This document shows positions 24,848-33,490 of a stretch of 64,000 bases of DNA, piece by piece (the stretch's first letter is position 1; the number at the start of each line of letters is the position of its first letter). The DNA is from Pilimelia anulata (GTDB lineage: Bacteria; Actinomycetota; Actinomycetes; Mycobacteriales; Micromonosporaceae). A program made the translations under genes and the position numbers. The notes under the pieces are model-generated. The model saw nothing but the letters and a program-made list of their open reading frames with translations, was not told where the DNA came from and ran no database searches. The stretch spans positions 1 through 64,000 of the forward strand of contig NZ_BMQB01000013.1 of assembly GCF_014647895.1 (NCBI RefSeq), in the 5' to 3' direction.

Positions 24848-26122
24848 ATGGGGGCAGTCGGGCGGGGGACCGCCGGAGCGTTCGGCGTACGGGCGGGGCG
24901 GATCGGGCGGCGGGCCCTGCTGGCCGTGCCGCTGGCCGCGTTGGCCGCCGCACCGGCCCGGGCCGCGCCGCCGGCCGGGGATGGCGCCGGGTCGCGCGCC
25001 GCCGCCGCCGCCGGGCGGGCCGGCGCGGCCGCCCGCCGCCGCGCGGGGCCGGTCGCCGAGCTGTGGGCGATCCCCCGGCCGGAGGTGGTGTACCGGATGG
25101 TGGCCGACGGGCGGCGGCTGTACGTCCTCGACCCGGCGGCCCTGACCTGCCACGACGTCGCCACCGGCGCCCCGGTCTGGTCCGTGCCGAGCGTGCCGAG
25201 CCAGTCCGAACGCCACCTCGCCATCGCCGCCGACGCGCTGGCCGTCAGCGTCACGCCGAACCCGCCCGGGGGCGGCGGCCAGGGCGACCTGGCGCTGCGC
25301 GACGCCGCGACCGGCGCGCAGCGCTGGCGGCTCCGCTTGGACCCGGACGTGAACAAGATCGTGGCCGACCCGGCCGGGCTGGTGGTCGGCCGTGGGTACA
25401 GCACCGGCAGCGCCACCGGGCACGCCCTCGCCGACGGGGCCGCGCGGTGGACCCACCCGCTCCCGCTGTGCGGCCCGGCCGCCGCCGGCGCGGTACCGGT
25501 CGGCGACCCCCGCAACACCCTGCTGCTGGACGTGGCGACCGGCGAGCGCCGCTGGCGCATCCGGCCGGGCCGGTTCGGCGTGCTCGCCACGTCGCCGGAC
25601 GGCGCGTGGTGGACCGGTTACGGCGACGCCGACGGCACCCCGCCCGCCGCCCGCCGGGTCGACGGCGCGACCGGCCGGACCCGGTGGCGGCGGCCCGAGA
25701 AACTGTGGGCGGCGGCCGACGACGGCACCGTCGTGGTCGGGCTCGCGTTCGGCGAGGGCCTGTACGGCTTCGCGCCGGACGACGGCGCCACCCGCTGGCA
25801 CCTGCCGGGGATCGGCGGGGCGAGCAACTCCGGCTCGCTGGCCCTCGCCGCCGGCCTGGTGTGGACGAGCACCGCCACCGGGTTCGCGCTCACCGACGCC
25901 GGCACGGGCGCCGCGCTGGACCCGCCGGCCACCGTCGCGTGGCCGGTCACCACCCTGCTCGACGCCGGCGGGGTCGCCGTACTCCTGGACCGCACCCACC
26001 TGCGCGCCTTCCGCCGGACCGACGCCCCGCCGGCCTCCGCCGACGCCCCGCCCGGGTCACCCGCCAGTGCCCCGCCGGGGGCACCCGCCGACGGCGGCGC
26101 ACCCACCCGGCGGCCGGCGTGA
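24848..26122 (+). CDS. Exported PQQ-like beta-propeller protein
   Basis: Protein of 424 residues. A possible twin-arginine signal lies in the first 45 residues (IGRRALLAVPLAALAAAPARA). The mature part has quinoprotein-type blades, for example ALTCHDVATGAPVWSV, LALRDAATGAQRWRLRL and RVDGATGRTRWRRP, with the repeated D-A-x-T-G-x-x-x-W motif. No PQQ cofactor residues were recognised, so it is likely a structural or binding propeller. ATG at 24848 is preferred over a GTG at 24818. It overlaps the next gene by GTGA. Confidence 0.75.
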   Translation: MGAVGRGTAGAFGVRAGRIGRRALLAVPLAALAAAPARAAPPAGDGAGSRAAAAAGRAGAAARRRAGPVAELWAIPRPEVVYRMVADGRRLYVLDPAALTCHDVATGAPVWSVPSVPSQSERHLAIAADALAVSVTPNPPGGGGQGDLALRDAATGAQRWRLRLDPDVNKIVADPAGLVVGRGYSTGSATGHALADGAARWTHPLPLCGPAAAGAVPVGDPRNTLLLDVATGERRWRIRPGRFGVLATSPDGAWWTGYGDADGTPPAARRVDGATGRTRWRRPEKLWAAADDGTVVVGLAFGEGLYGFAPDDGATRWHLPGIGGASNSGSLALAAGLVWTSTATGFALTDAGTGAALDPPATVAWPVTTLLDAGGVAVLLDRTHLRAFRRTDAPPASADAPPGSPASAPPGAPADGGAPTRRPA

Positions 26123-27183
26123 GCGCGCCGCGCCGGTGGGCGGCCCTGCTGGCGGCGGCCCTGCTGGCCGCCCCGGCCGGCCCGGCCCGGGCGACCCCGC
26201 CGGCCGTCGCCTGGTCGGTGCCGATGCCGTACGCCGACGTGCTCAGCCCCGTGCGGGTGCGCGACGGCCGGGTGCACGTGGTGCGTCGCGGCGGCGTGCA
26301 GACGCTGGACGCCCGGACGGGCGCGCAACTCTGGTCGGCGCCGATCGCCCCGGTCGGCCAGGGTCCCGCGGTGCTGGCCGTGGCCGGCGGCCGGGTCTTC
26401 GTCGCCCACCACCCCGGCGGCAGCCGCCCGACTCCCCACCGGCTGACCGCGCTCGACGCCCGCACCGGCGAGCCGCTGTGGACGGCGGAGATCCACCGGA
26501 TCGCCGGCCTCGCCGCGGAAGCCGACACCCTCGCTGTCGACGTCCGCGCCGCCTCGCCGCCCGGCGGGGGCCGGGTCCGCGTGCTCGGCGCCGCGGGCGG
26601 GCAGCCGCGCTGGACCGTCCGGATCAGCAATCGCGGCGTCGCGGTCGCCGGCTCGCGGCTGGTCGCCGACGGGGGCGGGTTCGACCTCGCCACCGGCGCG
26701 CCGGTCTGGCCGACCACCGCCGACGGCATGACGGTGCTCGCGGTCACCCCGGACGGCGGCCGCCTGCTCGGCGCCGTCGGGCCGTCCGACGCGCTCGTCC
26801 GGCTCGACGCCGCGACCGGCGCGCCCGACTGGCGGGTGGACGCCGACAGCATCGAGGCCGGCGTGGACGACGGCGCCGCGGTGTACACGCTGACCTCGGC
26901 CCACGCCCGCGAACCGGCCGTGACCGCCCGGGACGCCGCGACCGGCGCCGTGCGCTGGCGCCGGCCGAGCGAGGCGTTCGGACACGAATTCGGGTACGGC
27001 ATGGCCGCCGCCCGCGGCGTGCTGTACGTACGCGACGACATGTTCTGCTACCCGCTCGCCGCCGCCACGGGCACGCCGCTGCCGCGGCCGGCGCTCGACG
27101 GCGCCTGCGAGGACCTGGCGCTCACCGACGACCTGGTGCTGTACCGCGACGCCGAACGGCTGACCGCCCACCCGCTGCACTGA
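26119..27183 (+). CDS. Second exported PQQ-like beta-propeller protein
   Basis: Protein of 354 residues with a Sec-type signal (RRWAALLAAALLAAPAGPARA) and PQQ-like blades (TLDARTGAQLWSAP, ALDARTGEPLWTAEI, VRLDAATGAPDWRVD, ARDAATGAVRWRRP). Two cysteines near the C-terminus (MFCYPL and GACEDL) may form a disulfide. GTG start overlaps the previous stop. The pair looks like a diverged tandem duplication. It is convergent with the GT4 gene, with only 12 bases between. Confidence 0.75.
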   Translation: MSAPRRWAALLAAALLAAPAGPARATPPAVAWSVPMPYADVLSPVRVRDGRVHVVRRGGVQTLDARTGAQLWSAPIAPVGQGPAVLAVAGGRVFVAHHPGGSRPTPHRLTALDARTGEPLWTAEIHRIAGLAAEADTLAVDVRAASPPGGGRVRVLGAAGGQPRWTVRISNRGVAVAGSRLVADGGGFDLATGAPVWPTTADGMTVLAVTPDGGRLLGAVGPSDALVRLDAATGAPDWRVDADSIEAGVDDGAAVYTLTSAHAREPAVTARDAATGAVRWRRPSEAFGHEFGYGMAAARGVLYVRDDMFCYPLAAATGTPLPRPALDGACEDLALTDDLVLYRDAERLTAHPLH

Positions 27184-27195
27184 CGCGGGCGCGGC

Positions 27196-28407
27196 TCAGC
27201 GGCGGCGCACGCCCCGGTACGCGTCGAGCAACTGGCCGGTCACGACGTCCGGGTGGAACGTGCGCCGGTACCGCTCCCGCGCCGCCGCCCCCAGCCCCGC
27301 CGCCCCGGCCCGGGCCACCGGCAGCGCCGCGGCCAGGTCCGCGGCCGCCGCCGGCACCACCCAGCCGGCGTCCCCCGCGGTCAGCCCGGTCACCGGGCTC
27401 GCCGCGCCGGGCGCCACCGCGGCGCCGACCCCGACCAGGTACGGCACCCCGCCCAGCGCCGTCCCGAGCACCGGCCGCCCGGCCGCCAGCGCCTCGATCA
27501 CCACGGTGGGCAGCACGTCGTGCCACGTCGGTACGGCCAGCACCACCGACGCCGCGGCGAGCGCCGCCCGGACGCCGGCGCGGTCCAGCGGCCCGAGGTA
27601 CTCGACGTCGGCGCGCGCGGCCGCGGCGGCCTCGGCCAGCGCCCGCTGCTCGCCGTCGCCGGCCAGCCGCAGCGGGCCCAGCGACCCGTCGGGGTGCCGG
27701 CGCCAGGCGTCCAGCAGCAGGCCGAGCCCCTTCTCCGGGGCGAACCGCCCGTAGAACAGGAACCCCTCGCCCGGCGGCGGGGGCGGCCCGGGGTCCGGGA
27801 TGGAGTTGGGCTTGACCAGGATCCGGTCGGCGGCGATGCCGTAGTCGCGCAGGTGGGCGGCCATGCCGGTGGTCAGCGCCAGATACCGGTCCACCGACCG
27901 CCAGGTCGGCCGGTGCGCGGCCAGCGTCAGCGCCATGACGGCGCTCTGCGCCCGCGAGCCGCGGTAGCAGGCGTGCCGGACGCCCGGCAGCCCGACGGAC
28001 TTCCCGCGGCACAGGGTGCACACGGCGCCGTCCCGGAAGTACAGCCCCGGCGAGCAGACCTGCCGGTAGTTGTGCACGGTCTGCACCACCGGCACCCCGT
28101 GCCCGTGCGCGGTCCGGACGACCCAGGGGGAGAGCAGCGGGTACGGGTTGTGCAGGTGCAGCACGTCGGGCCGCTCGCGGTCGAGCAGCGCGGCGAGGTC
28201 CCGCTGCGCCGCCCGGTTGTACAGCGGGGACAGCGGCAGCAGCGCCTTGTCCCCGGCGGGCAGCGCGGGGATGTCGTCGGAGTCGCGCAGGAACGGCAGC
28301 ACGGTCACCCCGGCGGTGCGGAGTTCGGCGATGTCCTGCTCGACGATGACGTTCTCGCCCGACGGCAGCACGCTCCGGTACCGATTGTGCGCGACAACCA
28401 CCTTCAC
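27196..28407 (-). CDS. Glycosyltransferase family 4 with cysteine cluster
   Basis: Protein of 403 residues, GT-B fold. N-terminal GENVIVEQDIAEL and HLHNPYPLLSPWVV; mid-protein FYGRFAPEKGLGLLLDAW; C-terminal WHDVLPTVVIEALAAGRPVLGT, where the first acidic residue of the usual E-x7-E pair is replaced by Asp. Four cysteines (VCSPGLYFRDGAVCTLCRG, then HACYRG) form a possible metal or disulfide site seen in a GT4 subgroup of polysaccharide loci. GTG start is six bases after a -10 box, so the mRNA is probably leaderless. Confidence 0.88.
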   Translation of the reverse strand: MKVVVAHNRYRSVLPSGENVIVEQDIAELRTAGVTVLPFLRDSDDIPALPAGDKALLPLSPLYNRAAQRDLAALLDRERPDVLHLHNPYPLLSPWVVRTAHGHGVPVVQTVHNYRQVCSPGLYFRDGAVCTLCRGKSVGLPGVRHACYRGSRAQSAVMALTLAAHRPTWRSVDRYLALTTGMAAHLRDYGIAADRILVKPNSIPDPGPPPPPGEGFLFYGRFAPEKGLGLLLDAWRRHPDGSLGPLRLAGDGEQRALAEAAAAARADVEYLGPLDRAGVRAALAAASVVLAVPTWHDVLPTVVIEALAAGRPVLGTALGGVPYLVGVGAAVAPGAASPVTGLTAGDAGWVVPAAAADLAAALPVARAGAAGLGAAARERYRRTFHPDVVTGQLLDAYRGVRRR

Positions 28408-28413
28408 CCCGCC

Positions 28414-28419
28414 ACGCTA
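28414..28419 (-). promoter_or_regulatory. -10 box TAGCGT, leaderless start of the GT4 gene
   Basis: Minus-strand TAGCGT is separated from the GTG at 28407 by six bases. This places the transcription start at or next to the start codon. Confidence 0.55.
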
Positions 28420-28443
28420 CCGCCGCCCCCGGCGGGCGTCGCA

Positions 28444-28471
28444 CCCGCCGCCCGCCGCCCGCCGCCCGCCG
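28444..28471. repeat. Four perfect tandem copies of CCCGCCG
   Basis: A 7-bp unit repeated four times without change, 25 bases upstream of the GT4 -10 box. The copy number could vary by slippage and so alter promoter spacing; this is untested. Confidence 0.8.
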
Positions 28472-28599
28472 ACATGAGCCGGCGCACCTGTCTGCGACTT
28501 CATTCGGTGCCGCATCCCGTGACCGCGGCCGGCCGCGGATGTTTCGGGCGGGTGGGGCGGGAGTGCGGTTCGTGGTGATCTTCGGGCCCCCGCCCCCGC

Positions 28600-28605
28600 T
28601 ACGCT
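28600..28605 (+). promoter_or_regulatory. -10 box TACGCT, leaderless start of the Fpg-like gene
   Basis: TACGCT is followed by six bases and then the GTG at 28612. No ribosome binding site could fit, which supports a leaderless transcript. Confidence 0.55.
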
Positions 28606-28611
28606 GGACGG

Positions 28612-29469
28612 GTGCCGGAGTTGCCCGAGGTGGAGGCGCTGGCCGCCCACCTCCGGGAGCGGGCGGTCGGGCGCACCGTGCGCCGGGTCGATGTCGCCGC
28701 GATCAGCGCGCTCAAGACGTACGACCCGCCCGTCACCGACCTCGCCGGCCGCCGGGTGACCGACGCGGGCCGGCACGGCAAGTTCCTCGACGTGAGCGTG
28801 GAGGGCGGGCTGCACCTGATCGTCCACCTGGCCCGGGCCGGCTGGCTGCACCACCGGGAGGCGATCACCGCCGGCCCGCTCAAGCCGGGCAAGGGCCCGA
28901 TCGCCCTGCGGGTGGTGCTGGACGACGACTCCGGCTTCGACCTCACCGAGGCCGGCACCAAGAAGGGCCTGGCCGTGTACGTCGTGCCCGAGCCCGGCCG
29001 GGTGCCCGGCATCGCGGCGCTCGGGCCGGACGCGCTCGCCGTCGACCCGGCGACGTTCGCCGCCCGGCTGCGCGCCCGCAAGGGGCAGATCAAGGGCGCG
29101 CTCACCGACCAGACCGTCGTGGCGGGGGTGGGCAACGCGTACTCGGACGAGATCCTGCACGCGGCGCGGCTGTCGCCCTTCGCGCTCAGCCACAAGCTCA
29201 CCGACGAGCAGTACGCCGGGCTGCACGCCGCCACCCGGGCGACGCTCGCCGACGCGGTGGAGCGGTCGGTCGGGCAGCGGGCGGCGACGCTGAAGGCGGA
29301 GAAGCGGTCGGGGCTGCGGGTGCACGCCCGGGCGGGGCTGCCGTGCCCGGTCTGCGGGGACACCGTGCGGGACGTGTCGTTCGCCGACTCCAGCCTCCAG
29401 TACTGCCCCGGCTGCCAGACCGGCGGGAAGCCGCTGGCGGACCGGCGTACGTCGCGGTTCGTGCGCTGA
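28612..29469 (+). CDS. Fpg/Nei family DNA glycosylase
   Basis: Protein of 285 residues. N-terminal PELPEVE carries the catalytic proline and glutamate, GRHGKFLDV the DNA-binding lysine, and VVAGVGNAYSDEILHAARLSP the helix-two-turn-helix. A C-terminal zinc finger is CPVC...YCPGC (about 245-265). The arginine that Fpg uses from the finger loop is replaced: the bases before YCPGC read DSSLQ. That is a pattern I associate with an actinobacterial side branch, so the lesion range may differ from 8-oxoguanine. It is not part of the polysaccharide pathway. Confidence 0.9.
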   Translation: MPELPEVEALAAHLRERAVGRTVRRVDVAAISALKTYDPPVTDLAGRRVTDAGRHGKFLDVSVEGGLHLIVHLARAGWLHHREAITAGPLKPGKGPIALRVVLDDDSGFDLTEAGTKKGLAVYVVPEPGRVPGIAALGPDALAVDPATFAARLRARKGQIKGALTDQTVVAGVGNAYSDEILHAARLSPFALSHKLTDEQYAGLHAATRATLADAVERSVGQRAATLKAEKRSGLRVHARAGLPCPVCGDTVRDVSFADSSLQYCPGCQTGGKPLADRRTSRFVR

Positions 29470-29551
29470 GCGTCGGTAACGGTCGCGTATCCATTCCGGG
29501 TACCCCGCATTACGGTCCCTATCGCCGAGCCCGACAGGAAACGGGCGTCGG

Positions 29552-29557
29552 TATAGT
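29552..29557 (+). promoter_or_regulatory. Candidate -10 box (TATAGT) for the sugar transferase
   Basis: TATAGT is a near-consensus -10 hexamer, with CCGACA 15 bases upstream as a weak -35. It would give a 5' leader of roughly 70-100 bases before the sugar transferase start. Confidence 0.4.
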
Positions 29558-29663
29558 TGCTCCGGTCCCGGGTGCGGGATGAAATGCCCGTCCGGCCCCT
29601 GCCGCCGAGCGCGGCGGGAGAAGACTGTTGCGAGGGCGGTTCCCCCGGGAGGACACGGGTGAG

Positions 29664-31202
29664 GTGACAGCGAGCCTCGAACGGCCGGCCTCGCCCGATC
29701 GGAGCGAGCCCGTGCGGCACAGTGATGACGTCGACGAGCCCACCACGAGTGGTGTGGTCCGGACGGCGTGGTCCCGCGCGCGCCGCGCGGCCCGGTGGCA
29801 CCGCCCGTACACCGGTGCGCTGATCCTGCTCGACCTCGCCGCCACGATCGAGGCGAGCGCCATCGCGCACGCCACGCTCGACCAGGTGTCGTCGGGTCTG
29901 GCCAGCGGCGAGAACGAGCTGTGGTTCTACACGGTCGCGTACATCCTGCTGCCGCTCGGCTGGCTGGCCATGCTCTGGGCGAACGGCGCGTACGACCGGC
30001 GGCACCTCGGCCTCGGCACCGAGGAGTTCAAGCGGGTGATCCGGGCGGCGGTCGCGGTCGCCGCCTCGGTGTCGTTCCTGGCGTTCTCCACCAAGACCGC
30101 GCTGTCCCGGCTGTCGGTGGCCGTGGTGCTGGTGGCGTCGCTGGTGGCGATCCTGATCCTGCGCCGGTGCGCCCGCGAGGTGCTGCACTGGCTGCGCCGG
30201 CGCAACGGCGCGGCCACCCACCGGATGATCCTGCTGGGCACGCTGCCCGAGGTGATGGAGGTGCACGCGGCGGTCACCCGCAACCCCGACGCGGGCCTGG
30301 TCCCGGTGGGGATCAGCGTGACCGAGGGGTACGCCGCGACCCGCGGCATGCAGACGCCGGTCCCGGTGTTCCCGGCCCGCGACGTGCCCGGGCTGGTCAA
30401 CCGGCTGGGCGCGGACACGATCGCGGTGTGCGGCTCGGCCAGCACCGAGCCGGGCGAGCTGCGCCGGCTGGCCTGGCAGTTGGAGGGCACCGGCGTCGAC
30501 CTGATCGTCGCGCCGCAGCTCACCGACATCGCCGGCCCGCGGGTGCACATCCGGCCGATCGAGGGCCTGCCGCTGCTGCATGTCGAGGAGCCGACCCTCT
30601 CCGGCCTGGCCTGGCTGGCGAAGAACCTGCTGGACCGGGTCGCCGCCGCCCTCGGCCTGTTCCTGCTGTCGCCGCTGCTGCTGGCCATCGCGCTGAGCAT
30701 CCGGCTCTCCGACCGCGGCCCGGTGTTCTTCCGGCAGCCGCGGGTCGGGCTGGAGGGCCGGACGTTCCGGGTCTGGAAGTTCCGGACGATGTACGTCGAC
30801 GCCGAGGAGCGGCTGGCCTCGCTCCAGCACTACAACGAGAGCGACGGCATGTTCTTCAAGATGCGCGACGACCCGCGCGTCTTCGGGGCCGGCCGGTTCC
30901 TGCGGGCCACCTCGCTGGACGAGCTGCCCCAGTTGATCAACGTGCTGTGGGGCGAGATGTCGCTGGTCGGCCCCCGGCCGCTGCCGGCCGACAACGGCGA
31001 CTTCCTCGGCGACGTGCGGCGGCGGCTGCTGGTCCGGCCCGGCATCACCGGGCTGTGGCAGGTGTCCGGGCGCTCGGACCTGTCCTGGGAGGAGGCGGTC
31101 CGGCTCGACCTGTACTACGTCGACAACTGGTCGCTCACCTACGACCTGGCGATCCTCTGGCGCACCGTCGGCGTGGTGCTGGCCCGCAAGGGCGCGTACT
31201 AG
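29664..31202 (+). CDS. Polyprenyl-phosphate glycosyl-1-phosphate transferase (initiating sugar transferase, WcaJ/WbaP-like)
   Basis: Protein of 512 residues from the GTG at 29664 (GGGAGGAC upstream); a TTG at 29628 with GGGAGA seven bases ahead would add 12. About four N-terminal membrane helices and a CoA-binding-like middle region precede the catalytic bacterial sugar transferase domain (about 315-512). That domain carries KNLLDRVAAALGL, the DRGPVFFRQPRVG motif, VWKFRTM, TSLDELPQLINVLWGEMSLVGPRP and RPGITGLWQVSGRS. It transfers a sugar-1-phosphate from UDP-sugar to undecaprenyl phosphate, the first step of repeat-unit assembly. It anchors the whole locus as a Wzy-dependent pathway. Confidence 0.93.
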   Translation: MTASLERPASPDRSEPVRHSDDVDEPTTSGVVRTAWSRARRAARWHRPYTGALILLDLAATIEASAIAHATLDQVSSGLASGENELWFYTVAYILLPLGWLAMLWANGAYDRRHLGLGTEEFKRVIRAAVAVAASVSFLAFSTKTALSRLSVAVVLVASLVAILILRRCAREVLHWLRRRNGAATHRMILLGTLPEVMEVHAAVTRNPDAGLVPVGISVTEGYAATRGMQTPVPVFPARDVPGLVNRLGADTIAVCGSASTEPGELRRLAWQLEGTGVDLIVAPQLTDIAGPRVHIRPIEGLPLLHVEEPTLSGLAWLAKNLLDRVAAALGLFLLSPLLLAIALSIRLSDRGPVFFRQPRVGLEGRTFRVWKFRTMYVDAEERLASLQHYNESDGMFFKMRDDPRVFGAGRFLRATSLDELPQLINVLWGEMSLVGPRPLPADNGDFLGDVRRRLLVRPGITGLWQVSGRSDLSWEEAVRLDLYYVDNWSLTYDLAILWRTVGVVLARKGAY

Positions 31203-31204
31203 CC

Positions 31205-31729
31205 GTGGGCGGGGCGATCCACGCCGGCGACCCGTTCGCGACGCCGCCGGAGCAGCGGTCGCCGGTCCGCCGGCTGCGCGGCCGGATCGCCGCCGGGGTC
31301 ACGCTGTGGACGGCCCGCGACGCCGCGGGCGCGCCGGCCGGGCTGACGGTCTCCTCGACGGTGGTCGCCGACGGCGAGCCGGCCCGGCTGCTCGGCCTGG
31401 TCGACGACGAGTCGGAGCTGTGGGCGGCGCTGGCCGCGACCGGGCGGTTCGCGGTCGCCGTGCTGACCGACGCCGACCGGCAGCTCGCCGACCGGTTCGC
31501 CGGGCTGCTGCCGGTACCCGGCGGGCCGTTCCGGGCGGGGGAGTGGGCCGCGACGCCGTACGGGCCGGTGCCGGCCGGGGCGAGCATGGCCGGCTGCCGG
31601 CTGGACGCGGCTCGGCCGTACGGGTGGGCGATGCTGGTCGAGGCGACGGTCGAGGAGGTCGACCTGGCCGACGGCGGGGCGCCGCTGGTGCACCACCGCG
31701 GCCGGTACCGCACCATCAGCGACCGTTAG
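31205..31729 (+). CDS. Flavin reductase-like domain protein
   Basis: Protein of 174 residues. RIAAGVTLWTARDAAGAPAGLTVSSTVVADGEPARLL matches the FMN-binding flavin reductase-like (DIM6/NTAB) family, with a conserved SMAGCRLDAARPYGWAMLVEATVEEV segment later. It could reduce flavin with NAD(P)H or act as an oxidoreductase; the substrate is unknown. GTG at 31205 is two bases after the sugar transferase stop, so the two are co-transcribed. Confidence 0.75.
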   Translation: MGGAIHAGDPFATPPEQRSPVRRLRGRIAAGVTLWTARDAAGAPAGLTVSSTVVADGEPARLLGLVDDESELWAALAATGRFAVAVLTDADRQLADRFAGLLPVPGGPFRAGEWAATPYGPVPAGASMAGCRLDAARPYGWAMLVEATVEEVDLADGGAPLVHHRGRYRTISDR

Positions 31730-31860
31730 CGCCCGTTCGGGCCTTTCGCGCATGCGTCGTGCGTCGATGCGGCCTCGGCCGGACGTTGCCCCGCCCCGGG
31801 CAACCGGCCGGTCCTGATCCACGCACGGCGTTGAATGCGCCGGATCTGGCGTGCGGTACG

Positions 31861-31866
31861 TAGTCT
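31861..31866 (+). promoter_or_regulatory. -10 box TAGTCT, leaderless start of the first LCP gene
   Basis: TAGTCT, six bases (GGAGCC), then the ATG at 31873. The GGAG is too close to the ATG to serve as a ribosome binding site. Confidence 0.5.
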
Positions 31867-31872
31867 GGAGCC

Positions 31873-33072
31873 ATGTCGACGCCGCGCCGTCCCGCCAGCA
31901 ACCCCGGCGGCTCCAATCCCGGCGGCTCGCCGGGCCGGTCCGCCGCGCCCCGACCCGCCGGCCGGGCGACCGTCGGCGCCCCGGCCGCCCGCGCGGCCAC
32001 CGGCACCCGCCCGGTCCGCACGGTCCGCGCCGCGCCGGGCGGCAGCAGCCGGGTGTACGGCGGCCCGCCGCGCCGCCCCGGCCGCAAGGTCAAGCCGCGC
32101 TGGGGCCGGATCGCGCTGGTCGTGCTCGTCGCGCTGCTCGTGCTGGGCCTGCTGTTCTTCGCCGGCCTGTCGATGTACGGCAACCGGCTCAACAAGAGCC
32201 TCAACCGGACCGACCCGTTCTCGGCGCTGACCGGCGGGCGCCCGGCGAAGACCGTCGACGGTGTGGTCAACATGCTGCTGGTCGGCTCGGACTCGCGCGA
32301 CCCCGACGCGAACCTCGACCAGGCGAGCGAGTGGCGCGCCGACACGATGATGATCATGCACATCCCGGCCGACCACAAGACGGCGTACCTGATCTCGCTG
32401 CCGCGGGACCTGTTCATCCCGGTGGTCGAGGCCGGCAGCGCGAGCTGCCAGGGCGAGCGGCGAAAGATCAATTCCGCGTTCGCGTTCGGCGGCCTGCCGC
32501 AGCTCGTGCGGACCGTGGAGTGCTTCACCGACGTCCGGATGGACCACGTCGTCGCGATCGACTTCGCCGGGTTCAAGGAGGTCACCAACGCCCTCGGCGG
32601 CGTCGACATGACCGTGGACCAGACCATCACGTCCATTCACAAGCCGTTCAACACCTACAAGAAGGGGAAGCGCCACTTCACCGGCTTCGAGGCGCTGGAC
32701 TACGTCCGGCAGCGCAAGCAGTTCGCCGACGGCGACTTCACCCGGGTCAAGCACCAGCAGATGTTCCTCAAGGCGCTGATGGACAAGGCCGCGAGCACCG
32801 GCACGATCACCAACCCGGCCAAGCTGAACGCGTTCCTCAAGGCGGCCACCAAGGCGATCACCGCGGACAAGGAGTTCTCGCTGGTCGACATGGCCCTCCA
32901 GTTCCGGAACCTGCGCAGCAGCAACCTGACCTTCATGACCAGCCCGCACCTGGGCAGCCAGGACGTCGACGGCGAGTCGGTCGTGGTCAACGACCGGGAG
33001 AAGGCGCTGTCGCTGTACGGGGCGGTGGCCCGGGACCGGGTCGGCGAGTGGAAGAAGGCCAACCCCCGCTAG
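31873..33072 (+). CDS. LytR-CpsA-Psr (LCP) family protein 1
   Basis: Protein of 399 residues. A long basic, proline- and glycine-rich cytoplasmic N-terminus, one membrane span at about 79-100 (IALVVLVALLVLGLLFFAGL), then the LCP domain: VNMLLVGSDSRD, RADTMMIMHIP, AYLISLPRDLFIPV, INSAFAFGG, VAIDFAGFKEVTNALGGVDM, HFTGFEALDYVRQRK. LCP enzymes attach polyprenyl-diphosphate-linked glycopolymers to peptidoglycan or a wall glycan on the outer membrane face. Position just after the polysaccharide locus fits fixation of that polymer. Confidence 0.92.
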   Translation: MSTPRRPASNPGGSNPGGSPGRSAAPRPAGRATVGAPAARAATGTRPVRTVRAAPGGSSRVYGGPPRRPGRKVKPRWGRIALVVLVALLVLGLLFFAGLSMYGNRLNKSLNRTDPFSALTGGRPAKTVDGVVNMLLVGSDSRDPDANLDQASEWRADTMMIMHIPADHKTAYLISLPRDLFIPVVEAGSASCQGERRKINSAFAFGGLPQLVRTVECFTDVRMDHVVAIDFAGFKEVTNALGGVDMTVDQTITSIHKPFNTYKKGKRHFTGFEALDYVRQRKQFADGDFTRVKHQQMFLKALMDKAASTGTITNPAKLNAFLKAATKAITADKEFSLVDMALQFRNLRSSNLTFMTSPHLGSQDVDGESVVVNDREKALSLYGAVARDRVGEWKKANPR

Positions 33073-33335
33073 CCCTCCGGTTTGCCCACGCCCGCGGCTT
33101 GCGCCCGAGTTGGCGGATGGTCAACAGGCGGGCACCGGGAGTGGCCGTTCGGACCGGGTGGCACGCCGGCGACACGCCCGGCCCGCCATCCGCCGTTCGG
33201 CCCGGGCAATACCGGACGAGGGACCACCTAACGGGGCGAAAGCACCCCCTCGCCCCGTGCTCCCGCGCCGGCCGGGCCCGCCGCCGTCACCCGCGCGGGG
33301 GATGGCGCCCGGGTGCCCCCGCCGCGGGCGGCCGG

Positions 33336-33364
33336 TTGGACCGGATAACCGGGTCGGGTAGCCT
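33336..33364 (+). promoter_or_regulatory. Candidate promoter TTGGAC-N17-TAGCCT for the second LCP gene (gap 33073-33490)
   Basis: TTGGAC at 33336-33341, 17 bases, TAGCCT at 33359-33364. This gives a leader of about 120 bases before the ATG at 33491. The rest of the 418-base gap is very GC-rich and holds no gene I can support. Confidence 0.45.
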
Positions 33365-33490
33365 TCGACAACCACGCTGGCCAGCCGGAACCGGCCCGTC
33401 CGGCGTGGGCTCCCGCGGTCGCGCCCGCCCTCCGGCGGTGCGCTGCGACCGCGGCCCGAGCGCCGACATTCCCGGGAAGGAGTGCCGCCC

